DNA of 64,000 nt from Lepidostoma basale (GCA_022606425.2 JAHDVF020000246.1:186001-250000), one strand, 5' to 3'; positions 22,010 through 32,984 are shown, counted from the first letter of the stretch. Notes: generated by a model from the sequence alone, not told the origin. Translations and numbers: made by a program.

Positions 22010-22278
22010 GATGGATGAAGAAAGAATGGTTAAAAAAAGTATACGTTAACGATATAAATGGAGTACGGAGTCGAGGTAAACCGAGGAAAACATGACATAA
22101 CCAAATTAATCAATTTTTTAAAGGTTGGTCATATCAGAAGCCGGAAGAATCGACGTGCGTGTATGACTCGCTGTATGAATGTGGAGGAAGCTAGAGAGGT
22201 ATGTCAGGATAGAGTAGTGTGGCGGTCCATTCTTTCTGCCTACCGCTGCGGGGAAACGGCGTGACGGTTTGTTGTTGG
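22010..22278 (+). mobile_element. RTE-like LINE family A2, 3' fragment
   Basis: Blocks in order: ERMVKKVYVNDINGVRSRGK, a frameshift, VGHIRSRKNRRACMTRCMN, VEEAREVCQDRVVWRSILSA and the GETA stop. The tail is a single TTGTTG. Confidence 0.85.
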
Positions 22279-22890
22279 AATCTTGGGTATCCCCGTCTAT
22301 CGTGATATTATTTTCGAACGACGCAACGTTTCAGAGATGGTTGCTGTATCCACTTTCAGGATAATTGTAATTAATTTATAGAGACGGCAATGATTTCCAA
22401 ATTGTAAAATAAAGATCGAAATCAGATATACGCAGAATCCAAAAATAATACTGAAATATTTGAACTTTTTTGAAAAGAAACCAAAAGGGTCGAACGTGTA
22501 ATACTGTACGTGGTGTACAACGTCATATTTGTTTAACTTCCTTTTTTCTTCATCTCTACCCTGCTAGAATAATATGTATTAGGGTCACTCAAATAGCTTT
22601 ATCTCAGAAATAACCGAGGTCGGTAGATCGAGCCTTGATATATGGGGGCGTTCAGAAAGGCATTCAGGCCCAATCTACAAGATGCTGGGAGATCTCCGGT
22701 CAGAGATTCATAGGGAAATAAAATAAGAGAAACTAACAAATAGCCACTCACGGAGGTGATAAGAGTGAGTAAGAAGGGTTTATTGACATGTTTCTATTCC
22801 ATTTTGTATCATTATCTCGAATAACATTTTGACTTTATAGGTTATCAGTAAGAATGGAAATACATTTGATTTGGAAAATTTTAGTGCTTT
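22279..22890. other. stretch without a gene
   Basis: Nothing recognised; 22610-22760 is less AT-rich than its surroundings and matches no repeat here. Confidence 0.35.
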
Positions 22891-22894
22891 ATGC

Positions 22895-23085
22895 CATTAA
22901 ATAGTCCATTAAATTGGCCGAAACACTATGATACTTTAACATTATTACTGTTAAAATTTGAAACACGGTTATATTATAACAATTTCTTTTTATTTACTGA
23001 GAATGTCGCGACAACTGTTTCGCCAACTATTGTTGGCATCATCAGGTGTTACAATAAACTAAAGTTTCAAATGAAAATGAAAATA
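22895..23085 (-). mobile_element. family a hammerhead element
   Basis: Carries the family edge ATAGTGTTTCGGCC on the minus strand, the AACACGGTTATATTATAAC region and a hammerhead at 23010-23045. Its right end meets a LINE A2 copy at about 23090. Confidence 0.75.
23010..23045 (-). ncRNA. hammerhead ribozyme motif, family a
   Basis: Minus strand: CTGATGA, perfect 6-bp helix II GCCAAC/GTTGGC with loop AATA, GAAA, CAGTTG, GTC. The core is complete; the helix III palindrome has one change. Confidence 0.75.
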
Positions 23086-23089
23086 TGAG

Positions 23090-23262
23090 GAAGGAATGTA
23101 GAGCGGAGGAAAGTATTATGAACAAATGAAAGGATCACTGCGTTGGTTTGGTCACATGGAACGCATGGAGGAAGCTTAAGAGGTGTCAGGAGAGAGTAGT
23201 GTAGCAGCCCATTCACTCTGCCCACTCTTTAGGAGAAACGGCGTGATGATTTGTTATTGCTC
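23090..23262 (+). mobile_element. RTE-like LINE family A2, internally deleted
   Basis: Starts at RKECRAEE and SLRWFGHMERM, then jumps to the terminal block; the GRPRKTW and CMNVEEA coding region is missing. Ends with GGCGTGATGATTTGTTATTG. Confidence 0.75.
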
Positions 23263-23434
23263 TCTTTTACTTATCTACTGTTATTAATTTGTTTAATATC
23301 AGTAAGTCATTTAAATGACCATTCGATGATTCGGGTTTCATATATAATTTGTTCAATATAAATTATTATGTTTTTCTCTTTTTTTTAAATATATGCTTTG
23401 TACAACACTCACTTTTTAAACAAATTAAAATTAA

Positions 23435-23478
23435 ATATCAAACGTGTTTCTGACTACGCAGTCCTTCCTCAGTGATAT
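23435..23478 (-). ncRNA. hammerhead ribozyme motif, family h (most complete in window)
   Basis: On the minus strand a helix I strand AUAUCA lies immediately 5' of CUGAGGA, and its partner UGAUAU immediately 3' of the cleavage site. Between them are helix II GACU/AGUC with loop GCGU, GAAA, the minimal helix III CACG and the UU dinucleotide before the scissile bond. All core positions agree with CUGANGA/GAAA/UH. Helix II is offset from the core by unpaired A and G on one side and A on the other. No second copy of this family is seen. Confidence 0.75.
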
Positions 23479-23504
23479 TATATAGATATTCAAAATATTA
23501 TATA

Positions 23505-23985
23505 ACTAACTAACTAACTAACTAACCATCACGCCGTCTCCCCGAAGGGGTAGGCAGAAAGAATGGACTGCCACACTTTTCTTTCCTGACATATTTCTCT
23601 CGCCTCCTCGACATTCATACATCGTGTCATGCACGCGCGTCGATTTCTCTGACTCCTCACATGGCCGACATTCAATATTTGATTTATTTGATCGTGCCTC
23701 GTTTTCCTCGGTCTTCCTCTATTTCTGGTTCCATTTACATCATCAACATATAATTTTTTTACCATTCTTCCTTCATTCATTCTTTCCATATGTCCAAACC
23801 ATCTTAATGATCCTTTCATTATTTTGTTCATGACACCATCATTCGCACCGCACTCACTTCTTATATTTTCATTCGACACTCTATCATACACAGAGTATCC
23901 ACACATTCGTCTAAGAGATCTCATTTCTACTGCATTTATTCTACTTTCATCCTTCTTTTGCCAGTTCCATGCTTCGCTTCCATAC
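23505..23985 (-). mobile_element. RTE-like LINE family A1, open C-terminal part
   Basis: A 131-codon frame (23924-23529) encodes MRSLRRMCGYSVYDRVSN, SLRWFGHMERMNEGRMVKKL, RGRPRKTRHDQIN, VGHVRSQRNRRACMTRCMN, EEAREICQERKVWQSILSAY and PFGETA-stop. A further 60 bp upstream encode the NWQKKDESRIN block. The 3' UTR is very short, since the stop lies only a few bases before the (TTAG)5 tail at 23505-23526. Among the best preserved A1 copies. Confidence 0.9.
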
Positions 23986-24029
23986 GTATTATATAACTGT
24001 TTACAAATATGTTCAGTTTTGACAGATTA

Positions 24030-24300
24030 TGTCAAATATATGTCAAAACTGCTTTTTCGCCACTATAATTTCCTGGGAATCGTTACTGGAGTGGTTTCCC
24101 ATTGGATTCTCCAGGGATTTTCTGAGGGGGTAGTTTCCTTTAGCTTGTGGAATTCGATTATGTGGTGCTAAAGATACGACATACGCAATCTTTCTCTCTG
24201 CTATGACCCCGATGGCAAGGTCAGAGATCATATTGCCCGGGACCCGCGAGATTACGAGGACCACTCTAGGACGCCAGTGAGCCGGAATTTCAGGAAAACA
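24030..24300. repeat. diverged repeat, copy 1
   Basis: Shares an ordered set of motifs with 34835-35110: TTTCCTGGGAA, AGAGTGG/GGAGTGGTTT, TGCTATGAC, and CATTGCCCGGG or TATTGCCCGGG. No boxes, termini or coding capacity are obvious. I cannot assign a class. Confidence 0.5.
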
Positions 24301-24445
24301 TTGAGGCGTTTCCTGGTATTTTATAAATATATTTCTTCCAGCAAGTATCCTCTACCTCCCAACTGTGTCCTGCCTTCCTCACACTATTAATTTTAAGATT
24401 ATTGCTCTATAATCCCTTACAGATAAGATAATTGTATTGGTTGTA

Positions 24446-24851
24446 TGAGGGTGTTATTTGCAAACCCGGCAAACTCCACCAACAATCAAAAGTGAGATAT
24501 GAATTAGGTCTTATTTTTAATACATTTGCACACAATTTTTATTGATTTTCAGTTTCAAATTCGGCTTCATTCTGAAAAATTTTGCTATTAAAATATAGGG
24601 TTTGTTGCAAACATGGCAACCTCCACTTGAGTGTTGCAAAGCTGGCAAACTCCAAAATGTAATTCATTATTTTACTTTAATTATCAACATAATGATGATT
24701 ATTTCATGGCTGATTACTTTTAAAATACTAACTGGTTGAGATGAAAAAAATAAATATCGTGAAAAAGCGCATTTTATTAGCGTATCAGTTTTTGCGATTT
24801 ACTCAAAACATCTAATGATGGAGTTTGCCGGGTTTGCAACTAATACCCTCG
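24446..24851. mobile_element. MITE with about 33-bp terminal inverted repeats, TA flanks
   Basis: Left end TGAGGGTGTTATTTGC... and inverted right end CGAGGGTATTAGTTGC... both run into CAAACCCGGCAAACTCCA and are flanked by TA. No open frame. Inside (24597-24660) the GCAAACTCCA motif recurs twice more. TA flanks suggest mobilisation by a Tc1/mariner-type transposase (inference). Confidence 0.8.
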
Positions 24852-25690
24852 TATTATATATACCATGTGTTCGTGTTTGTAAGTACGGGGCATAGAAGAA
24901 AAAAAAGAATAGCGTAAATGTGACTTGGTGTCTTTTTGATTTTCGTTAATAAAATGTCAATTAATTAATGTCAGTCCCGGATGGACGGGGAACGGGCCTA
25001 GGAAGTGAAAGAGTAAAGCTGACGAAAGGGCGTATCTGCGCCCTATAACAGCCTCGGGTAAGCGGTGGGTACTCCTTCTATGTCTATTTATATGAAACCA
25101 AGTTTTAGTATGAAGTCAAATAGTGTATTGACAAAGTACTTAACATAGATTGCAAAGGAAATATTTGAGCAATACACATCTTTCTATCCTATAAAATACA
25201 TACTATACACGTCCATCATTATACGCGGATACAAAAGAAAAATATCGAGAGCCTCTCAAATAACTGAAGTACTAAAAAAGGTGACGTAACGCCAATCCAC
25301 AACCCTCTTTTTAAGAACCATTTGCAAAAGATCTCGTTTCACTTATGCGGCATAGTCAACCCGACTAAAATTCGTCCTAATTATTTACTAAAGTAAAGTT
25401 ACAACTTAGATCTGTACTATACACTAGAATAGTTTTCGTGAACGCCCGTATAACGTCCCGTTTGTAGTAACGCGATTTTAAGTGTATTTTTTCACCAACT
25501 CGAATCAGTCGTACATTAGAGTAATCTCAACTAAAACTATTAGTTTTTTGCATATTTCGTTTCAAACTATCAATAGTTTTTTGTAGAGTCCCAATGTATT
25601 TAAGTCGAGTAAACTATACCACAAATACAAATCGCTCCCTTTTTGAAGGGTACCAAACGTTCTCCGAGATATTTTATAGAGTGCCTATAG
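24852..25690. other. stretch without a gene
   Basis: No gene. A GC-richer patch at 24970-25080 matches nothing else in the window. Confidence 0.4.
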
Positions 25691-25842
25691 TACAGGGTGT
25701 GCCGATAAATTCTTGTTGAGCAATAGGATGTGTTCCTCTGACTGAACCCTTGGAGAAATCAATATGGTTACACCCGGGAAATTATTATACGTACTTCAGA
25801 ATGTTTACAACAGCTTTCAAGTTATTTTTGATACGCCCTGTA
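25691..25842. mobile_element. short MITE-like element
   Basis: Ends are TACAGGGTGTGCCGATAAAT and, inverted, TACAGGGCGTATCAAAAA, at a spacing of 152 bp. TACAGGGTG termini are common in Tc1/mariner-related MITEs. No coding capacity. Confidence 0.6.
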
Positions 25843-26234
25843 TTTTTTATTATTATTTGAACTTACTACAAATGAAACGGTACCTATACAGTTGATATGT
25901 TATGTTATTTTATTGTATATTGGATTGAAAATAAATATATATTTTTTTTTATTCATTTGACCTTTTGGGTGGTGCAATGTTTTTTTTTATTTTAAAATAT
26001 TAAACTGCTTTCATCTAAAGAAATAGCGCGCGCACAGCCTACCAGATATCCACTATTTTTTATCCCTTACTTGTTTGAAGAAAAGAACCAGATGCCCTAT
26101 TTATCGCACATTTATTATTATATTTCGAGCATTTATGAATCATCTTTATCGATTTATTTTTATTTGCTCAATAACAAATAAAAATAAATCGTTGTATTTT
26201 ATTTATTTATTATGATTGGTCCATTATTACTCTT
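25843..26234. other. AT-rich stretch without a gene
   Basis: Nothing recognised except a short AAATAAAAATAAATCG inverted repeat near 26155-26195. Confidence 0.4.
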
Positions 26235-26490
26235 TTGGAGGTAAGTAGAAATAATGACCCCCCACATCATTCTTTTCTGATACACTTCTTCAATATTCAA
26301 TCATCGTGTCATCCGCACACGTCGAATTTTTTCCGACTTCTCACCTAGTTGACTTTTAATATTTGATTGATTTGATCATGCTGTGTTTTCCTCGGTCTGG
26401 CTGTATTTCCTATTCTATTCACATTGATAACGTATAATTTCTTTACCATTATTTCTACATTAATTATTCCCATGGCTTCAAACCACCTTA
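26235..26490 (-). mobile_element. worn RTE-like LINE family A
   Basis: Minus strand keeps recognisable RPRKTQHDQINQILK, SRRNR and MVKKLYVINVNRI blocks with many changes. Both ends are eroded. Confidence 0.65.
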
Positions 26491-26654
26491 AAGTAGAATA
26501 ATAGAGTATTACCATTTTAAGTTAAAATTTTTGGTTAAAATTAGTAATTAATTAATGGAAATGCACGTAAAGTATTTAAAAATCATTATTAGAATACGTA
26601 GAATTTATAAATTATCTATTTATATTTAATTTCTATTTATAACATATTATATAA

Positions 26655-26932
26655 AATGGTGTTATTGTACCGACCCTAAGGTATGGAAGTGAAGCATAGA
26701 ACTACCAAAAGAAGGAAGAAAGTTGAATAAATGTAGTAGAAATGGGATCTTTTAGGCGAATGTATTGAACATCTGTCTAAGATAGAGTGTAGAATGAATC
26801 TATAAGAAGTGAATGCAGTGCGAATTAAATTATTATGAACAAAATAATGAAATTTCATGGAAATGATATGTTTTACCTGTTAAGGAATTATTTAATGTCT
26901 GCCCAAGCAATACGAAACATGTCATCCACATT
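26655..26932 (+). mobile_element. composite of LINE A1 fragment and family c element
   Basis: LINE A coding debris (TLRYGSEA, NVVEMGSFRRMY, a stop, then ECSAN-LL) changes at about 26850 into a family c hammerhead-like block (ATGATATGTTTTACC ... ACGAAACATGTCATCC). The same junction and the same LINE mutations recur at 41130-41415, so the composite was duplicated as a unit. Confidence 0.75.
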
Positions 26933-26984
26933 AAATAGGTTAGGTAGGGGGGATGGGATTAATCCTCCCAGTCCCACATGAATA

Positions 26985-27570
26985 TGAAGAAGGGTTGGTG
27001 CTGAGAATAAAATAAATGGCGCACTCAAAGTCATTACTGCAAATAGAAATATATCCACAGAAGCAAAGATGGCAGTACACAATGGAGTTCTAGTGCCAAC
27101 CCTCATGTATGGAAGTAAAGCTTGGAGCTGGCAAAAGAAGGATGAAAGGGGGATAAACGCCGTAGACATGAGATCACTAAGAAGAATGTGCAGGAAAACG
27201 TTGTATGATAGAATACCGAACGATGAAATAAGAAAGAAATGTAAGGCAGATGACTGCATCATGGATAAAATTAAAAAAGGATCCCTGAGATGGTTTGGAC
27301 ATATAGAACGAATGGATGAGTAGAATGGTTAAAAAGTTGTACACAAGCAGCGTGAGTTGAAAAAGAAGCCGAGGACGACCGAGGAAAACATGGCATGACC
27401 AAATTAATCAATCACTAAAAGGCGGCCACATTCGAAGTCGGAATAATCGACTTGTCTGCATGGTACGATGTATGAATGTAGAGGAAGCCCGAGAGGTATG
27501 CCAGGACAGAGCATTGTGGCGATCCATCCTCTCTGCCTACCCCTCCTGAGAAATGGCGTGATGGTTAGTA
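26985..27570 (+). mobile_element. RTE-like LINE family A, 3' half
   Basis: The frame 27069-27323 encodes MAVHNGVLVPTLMYGSKAWS, RINAVDMRSLRRMCRKTLYD and SLRWFGHIERMDE. After a stop and shift follow the RGRPRKTWHDQIN, CMNVEEAREVCQD and WRSILSAYP blocks. It ends at GTGATGGTTAGTAA, a minimal TTAG tail. A GRRVGAENKINGALKV-type block precedes the open part. Confidence 0.85.
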
Positions 27571-28160
27571 AACCTCCATTAAAGTCAATCACACAGTACA
27601 CGATTTTAGATTTTAAAGATTAATTATTATATGTAAAGATTAATTTTAATTTTGTAAAAAAAATTTAGCAGTAGTCAATATTGTTGCATTTATAATAATT
27701 CTACAGTCTGAAAATAATTCTGTTAATTTTAACATGTATGTAAATAATAATTTAAGTTAAGTTTTGCGATTGTATTAATTTTTAAGTAATAAATTATTGT
27801 ATGTAACCTAACCTAACATTTTTGATAAAAAAATTACTGCAAAGTATCTTCAAATAATTTGTGTTATATACGTGTATGTAATATAGTTTCTCATTTCTCA
27901 ATTGTTGTCTTAAACTATTGAAAAATTATGCATTGTTAAAATAAAATAATATCAATTGTGAAACATGTGCCATAATATTGTTAAATACGTTTGATTAATT
28001 CCGCTAAGTATTAGGAAGTTATGCAGGTAATTATATGTGTAAGGGTAAAAATATATTTTTAATTGGTTAGTCGTAAACAAACACATTTATATCTCATGCC
28101 TAGATAAGTTGACATGCCAACATTCAATTGTCAGATATGTTTTTAACATGAAAAATCTTA
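27571..28160. other. AT-rich stretch without a gene
   Basis: Nothing recognised. Confidence 0.4.
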
Positions 28161-28175
28161 ATTGTAGCCAGCATT

Positions 28176-28342
28176 GCGGGAGATGCCTATTGGTGGCGAT
28201 GAGGTTCGCAACCCATCACACCGCGTCTCCCGCGGAGCGAAAAGAGAAGGATGGAGTGCCGCATCAGTAAAAGTGTGACAGTCCATTCTTTCTGCCTATC
28301 CTTTCGGGGAGACGGCGTGATGGTTAGTTAGTTAGTTAGTTA
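28176..28342 (+). mobile_element. S2 short element, most complete copy
   Basis: The head begins with GCGGGAGA at 28176-28183, which pairs perfectly with TCTCCCGC at 28226-28233. Inside this 8-bp stem are two hairpins, GCC/GGC and GAUG.GGUU/AACC.AUC, so the first 58 nt can fold into a compact multi-hairpin RNA. Then come GGATGGAGTGCCGCATC and, from about 28268, the last 60 bp of LINE A1 (TCCATTCTTTCTGCC ... GACGGCGTGATGG) and (TTAG)4. No canonical pol III A or B box is evident; GGTTCGCAACCC is only B-box-like. The element is followed directly by family c sequence. Confidence 0.85.
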
Positions 28343-28444
28343 GTCATCCACATAAAATGTAATAAAACTTTTATAAAACAAACGTTTTAATTTGTTTAAA
28401 TTATTAATGCGGAAGTTTAATACTACTGTTCAAGAAACAATAAA
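28343..28444. mobile_element. family c element, one half
   Basis: TCATCCACATAAAATGTAAT through TTCAAGAAACAATAAAC matches the right flank of family c copies (compare 41388-41417). The S2 element appears to have inserted at or next to its hammerhead block. Confidence 0.6.
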
Positions 28445-28985
28445 CACTTTTTTTAATCTGTAGTTGAAGTGAAATTAATACCAAAGAAAGGGTCTTAAAC
28501 ATCTTTGAATGTGCGTACAGGTATTCTAAACAAAAGGAAAAATTACCGTCGTATTTTGTACTGGGAATGTTGCCTCATCATAATATTTCTTATTTAAAGA
28601 CCCCTGAATAGTGAATACGCCTCCTTTTGTATGGCGTTTTCGTGTACGTTTCTTATGTTTATGTTGCTACTCCGAGTCCGAGGTGCTCAACTGGTTAATG
28701 GCGGTCGCCTGGTGTTCATTAAGCGGATTTAATGTATTAGACGAGTGTTTAGTCTGTACCTACAGACGGAACAACTTGCTTGACAGGATTTAAATCTATA
28801 TATTCTACATTATACAAAAATACATTTTCCGAGCACTTAGATTTAAGATCAAGAGTGACATTCCTCATGGTCAATTGCTACAGCTTTTTATATCGTAATA
28901 TCAGTAAGCCTTGCAGTATTATTACGTGATTATATATAAATATTATTATTTCAAGTGAAATTATTTAAAACTTATCCAAATGATA
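28445..28985. other. stretch without a gene
   Basis: The 60-codon frame at 28611-28793 is not recognised. No repeat identified. Confidence 0.4.
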
Positions 28986-28987
28986 AT

Positions 28988-29125
28988 CAAATGATTTTAC
29001 TGAAGTCTCTTCATGGAAGATCATTTTAGATAAAAATTAAATAAAACGATGTTTATTAACTACTTCCGCTTTTGTCTTTATTTCGACAGCGACCGATTTC
29101 GCCAGGCTCGCTGGTATCGATAGAC
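28988..29125 (-). mobile_element. family b element, one arm
   Basis: Minus orientation; contains AACTACTTCCGCTTTTGTC, CGACAGCGACCGATTTCGCC and TCGCTGGTATCGATAGAC, the start of the second arm, before the similarity ends. Confidence 0.7.
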
Positions 29126-29159
29126 TGGTCTGAGATGAGTTTTCTTAATGTTTAATCTT

Positions 29160-29345
29160 TATTATATCTACGATCTGCTGTACCTCGTCACAAGAGGGAA
29201 GATCGAGGGTAGGCGCAGTATGGGAAGACCCCAGATGTCCTGTCTCAAAAGATTAAAGGATTGAACTGGAGTTCGGGGGTTGAGGGAGCTGTTTCGTCTA
29301 GCATAGGACAGAGAGCCCTACGCCAGACATGGCATTCGAAGAAGA
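29160..29345 (+). mobile_element. LINE C-terminal sliver (RTE-like, family D)
   Basis: Translates as TRGKIEGRRSMGRPQMSCLK, then a terminal block similar to LFRLA-DRE. It fits the GKIEG.R..GRPR.SWL ... L..LA.DR pattern of another RTE-like lineage. Ends near GAAGAAGAAC. Confidence 0.6.
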
Positions 29346-29569
29346 ACATATCTTAATTATTAAAAAAATCTGATTTATTAAATACAGTACAAAAATGTAA
29401 GCCATACTTAAATGGAAACCTTACAACTGATTTTTATGAAGAATTCACCTGATCGAAAACCCTTGTTTTCTAGAAGTTTTATTATATTTTACGTTTACAT
29501 TTATGCTTCCATATGAAATATAGTGAGAAGCAGCTGACACTGTGTTCCTTACCTAATTTATTTTAATAA

Positions 29570-29812
29570 TGAATACGAATGAAAACGTGAATTTTCTGAA
29601 AGATTTATCATATTATATAGGAATGGCATGATTCGCCATGCGAAAATACTATTTATCATCAAATGTGTCATTATATTCGATAATGCCTTACAAAGCGATA
29701 CATGGCATACCCATAAAATATATTAAATCCTCTTGAATCAGACCTTTTCAGTTATATCAATTATTAAATTTGGAGTTTTACACAATTGTTAAAGAAGCCA
29801 CAAATAATTTTC
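29570..29812. mobile_element. worn family c foldback element
   Basis: Inverted arms with AATACGAATGAAAACGTGAA on the left and CCTTTTCA... GGAGTTTTACACAATTG on the right. The hammerhead-like blocks are eroded (GGCATGATTCGCC / AAGCGATACATGGC). Another short family c piece lies at about 29460-29495. Confidence 0.55.
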
Positions 29813-29872
29813 TTTTGGTTGAAAGCTTTTCAATTTAAATTTGAAATTATAAATTATTTAGTTTAATTATAT

Positions 29873-29988
29873 TCTTCTTCTTATTATTATTATAGATCTT
29901 GCGATATGTTGATGCAGGATATCATCGTTGTTCGTGGGATAAAGACGACCAGCCTTTTCTGCATCTCTTTGGTGGCCGTAATGATTCT
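29873..29988 (-). mobile_element. RTE-like LINE family B, 3' end
   Basis: Minus strand has the GRPPKRCRKGWSSLSH-like end, the AGATCTATAATAATAATAAG region and a GAA tail at 29873-29882. Confidence 0.65.
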
Positions 29989-30244
29989 CTAAAAATAAGC
30001 CAGGTAAAACATTTTTTGTATCATTAGTATCTCATATTTTTTGCAGGTCAAAAACAAAATGATCATTATCGTATTGAATAAAACATAATTAAAGGCAAAA
30101 AAGACATAAAACTATTTCAACATTTGAAATATGTAAAACAGTTTTTATAAGATCACATTTCAATTAATGCCAATCAGTACAATATCACATTAATAATGTT
30201 ATTTGTAATTATATAATATATAATATAATAAATGTTTAAATAAA
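29989..30244. other. AT-rich stretch
   Basis: Nothing recognised. Confidence 0.35.
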
Positions 30245-30918
30245 GAGAACTTGGAACAGGTGAGGGAATTTGTGTATTTAGGTAGCATGTTCACAGCGGA
30301 TGGCCGAACGGACAGTGATATTGAAAGAAGGGTTGGTGCGGGTAACAAAGTGAATGGAGCTTTAAAAGTAGTTATTGGAAACAAGAATTTATCAATGAAA
30401 GCGAAAATGGCCGTTCACAATGGAGTTCTGGTTCCAACCCTTATGTATGGAAGCGAAGCATGGAACTGGCAGAAGAAAGATGAGAGCAGAATAAATGCGG
30501 TAGAGATGACGCCCCTAAGACTTATGTGTGGTAGAACGATGTACGACAGAATCTCAAATGCTGAAATGCGGAAGGAATGTAGAGCGAAAGAAGGTATTAT
30601 GAACAAAATTATGAAAGGTTCGCTGCGTTGGTTCGGACATATGGAGCGCATGGGTGAAGAAAGAATGATTAAAAAAGTATACGTTAACAATGTAAATGGA
30701 GTAAGGAGTCGAGGTAGACCGAGGAAAACATGGCATGATCAAATTAATCAAATATTAAAAGTTGGCCATGTCAGAAGCCGGAAGAATCGACTTGCGTGTA
30801 TGACTCGATGTATGAATGTGGAGGAAGCTAGATGCCAGGATAGAGTAGTGTGGCGGTCCAGTCTCTCTGCCTACCCCTGCGGGAAACGGCGTGATGGTTT
30901 GTTGTTGTTGTTGTTATA
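30245..30918 (+). mobile_element. RTE-like LINE family A2, intact C-terminal frame
   Basis: A 222-codon open frame (30251-30919) encodes, in order, REFVYLGSMFTADGRTDSDI, ERRVGAGNKVNGALKVV, MAVHNGVLVPTLMYGSEAWN, RINAVEM, RTMYDRISNAEMRKECRA, SLRWFGHMERM, MIKKVYVNNVNGVRSRGRP, RKTWHDQINQILKVGHVRS and CMTRCMNVEEA. The usual REV triplet before CQDR is deleted in frame. A frameshift in the last codons replaces GETA-stop by a leucine run read from the (TTG)n tail at 30898-30916. The reverse transcriptase core is absent. Confidence 0.9.
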
Positions 30919-31097
30919 ATATAATGCATTATCGTTCTACGCACGAAAATAAGTTAAAAATTAGTCATTGTAAAAGATAGTCCAGAAATATAAGAAAGAA
31001 ATAATATTTCTTAATTACTAATTCAAAATGATAATTTTTTTTACCTTGCTTGTCACGATACACGAAAATATAGTAACCTTAAAAGATTTAATTTGTT

Positions 31098-31722
31098 CAT
31101 TTAGGAAGTATGTTTACAAAAGATGCGAGAGTGGAGAAGGATATTGAAAGAAGGGTTGGGGCAGGCAACAGAGTAAATAGTGCACTTAAAGTTCTCATCG
31201 CAAACAAAAGCCTATCCAAAAAAGCTAAGATGGCAGTGCATAATGGTGTTCTTATGCCGACTCTTATGTATGGAAGTGAAGCATGGAACTGGCAAAAGAA
31301 GGATGAAAGAAGAATAAATGCAGTAGAAATGAGATCTCTAAGACGAATGTGTAAAAATCTGTATATGATAGAGTGTCAAATGCAAGTATAAGAAGTGAAT
31401 GCGGTGCGAATGAAAGCGTAATGAACAAAATAATGAAAGAGTCATTAAGATGGTTTCGACACATGGAATGAATGAGTGAAGACAGAATGGTGGAGAAGGT
31501 ATATGTAAACGGCGTGAACGGAGCTAGAAATAGAGGAAGGCCGAGGAAAACGTGGCACGATCAAATCAATCTAATATTAAATGTCGGTCACGTGAGGAGT
31601 CGGAGAAATCGATGTGCGTGCATGACAAGATGTATGAATAGGAGCGAGAGAAGTATATCAGGACAGAACAGTGTGGCGTTCCATTATTTCTGCCTACCCC
31701 TCCGGGGAGACGGCGTTCAGGT
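31098..31722 (+). mobile_element. RTE-like LINE family A1, 3' half
   Basis: The frame 31110-31391 covers MFTKDARVEKDIERRVGAGN through AVEMRSLRRMC. A one-base deletion near 31355 breaks it, and the frame 31472-31741 resumes at MVEKVYVNGVNGARNRGRPR and continues through RACMTRCMN. Ends at GGGGAGACGGCG without a tail. Confidence 0.85.
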
Positions 31723-32429
31723 AAAATATTTAAAAAAATAGAGCATAATAGGCATTTATTAAGCTGGATATTTTCTAATAAATTCTACTATTAAAAGGTT
31801 GAAGTTCCCTGCCGCTAGTACTAGAATATCGTTAGCAGCACGTGAACCATCCGTATGTGAAAGTTCTTATTGTCTAAACTGATCAATCGATGTCTTTTGT
31901 TACTATTTTCTTTTGTTGTAAGAATGAAACAATGTGAAATAAATCATTTTGACGACGGATCTCCTTCCATCATAGCAGCCAAATAAATAAAAGTAACCTA
32001 TTTCTTATCTATCATGCCCTATTCATATATTTTAATGAAATTTCATACTTTGAAATATTTCTTTAGAAATTCTACGGGAATTTGCTTTGATTATTATTAA
32101 AGAGAGAGCCATGGATGGTAAATTTGAACCAATGTCAGAATTTCCGCTTTTAATGTATTAAATCTTGGAGATACACGTGTTTCATGATTTGTTCTAATAT
32201 TAACGTTTCTGAGATATAGTTTCAGTATTTAACTTCAAATGAATTGATGGGTGAATGGTGTATTATGAATTTATTCCAAACTGTGCCGTGCTGCCGACCA
32301 TGAAAATAAAAATACTTTTATTACTAACATATAAAGTGGTAATCAGATAACATATTCCACAATACTTTTCATTTCTGTTACGCTTTTCTGCTAATAACAG
32401 ACTTATTTCGATAATTTTTCACGGAAATA
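31723..32429. other. AT-rich stretch without a gene
   Basis: Nothing recognised. Confidence 0.4.
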
Positions 32430-32610
32430 TGTATATTTTTTAATGCATATTATAATTAGTTAAAATTCACTTATGTGTATGTGATTGACCGGTTTCGGAA
32501 ACTCGCTGCCATTTTAGGAAGCTTTCTCGGTTCACAAAAAAACGAGGTGCCGAAACCGGTTGGGATTTTAACTAAATATTCATAAAAAAATTAAAACGTT
32601 TTTTTTTTCA
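32430..32610. mobile_element. family g foldback element
   Basis: Inverted arms AGTTAAAATTCACTT and GGGATTTTAACTAAAT surround two opposing CGAAACCGGT blocks (plus at about 32548-32562, minus at about 32487-32500). Helix II-like GGCAGCGAG precedes GAAAC on the minus strand, but no CUGANGA box remains. Related to 45640-45771. Confidence 0.5.
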
Positions 32611-32984
32611 TTATTTACAAAGAAATTCGACCATAGAATTTCAAAATAAAATATACGTAGTATATTTCGATAATTTTTCAATATAACTTGTGAGTATAAT
32701 TACTAAAACATTGATATTTTCTGTATAATTACATAAATTCATTACTTTTATTATTCCATTGCCTAGTTGTTTTAACAGATAAAATATTCAACTACTTTCC
32801 TTTGTTAGCAGCCACAAACTCGTTTATTACTTACGTATCGTTAAAATAATATAAACTAATGGAGTTATTCGACTTTTTCTTTTCGACATAACTAAATAAG
32901 TTATCGCCCTTAAACCGCCATAAAAAACAAAACACACAAATTATTTTCAGCATTTTAACGCCTTACCGTAATTTAGTGTCATTT
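32611..32984. other. AT-rich stretch without a gene
   Basis: Nothing recognised. Confidence 0.4.
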
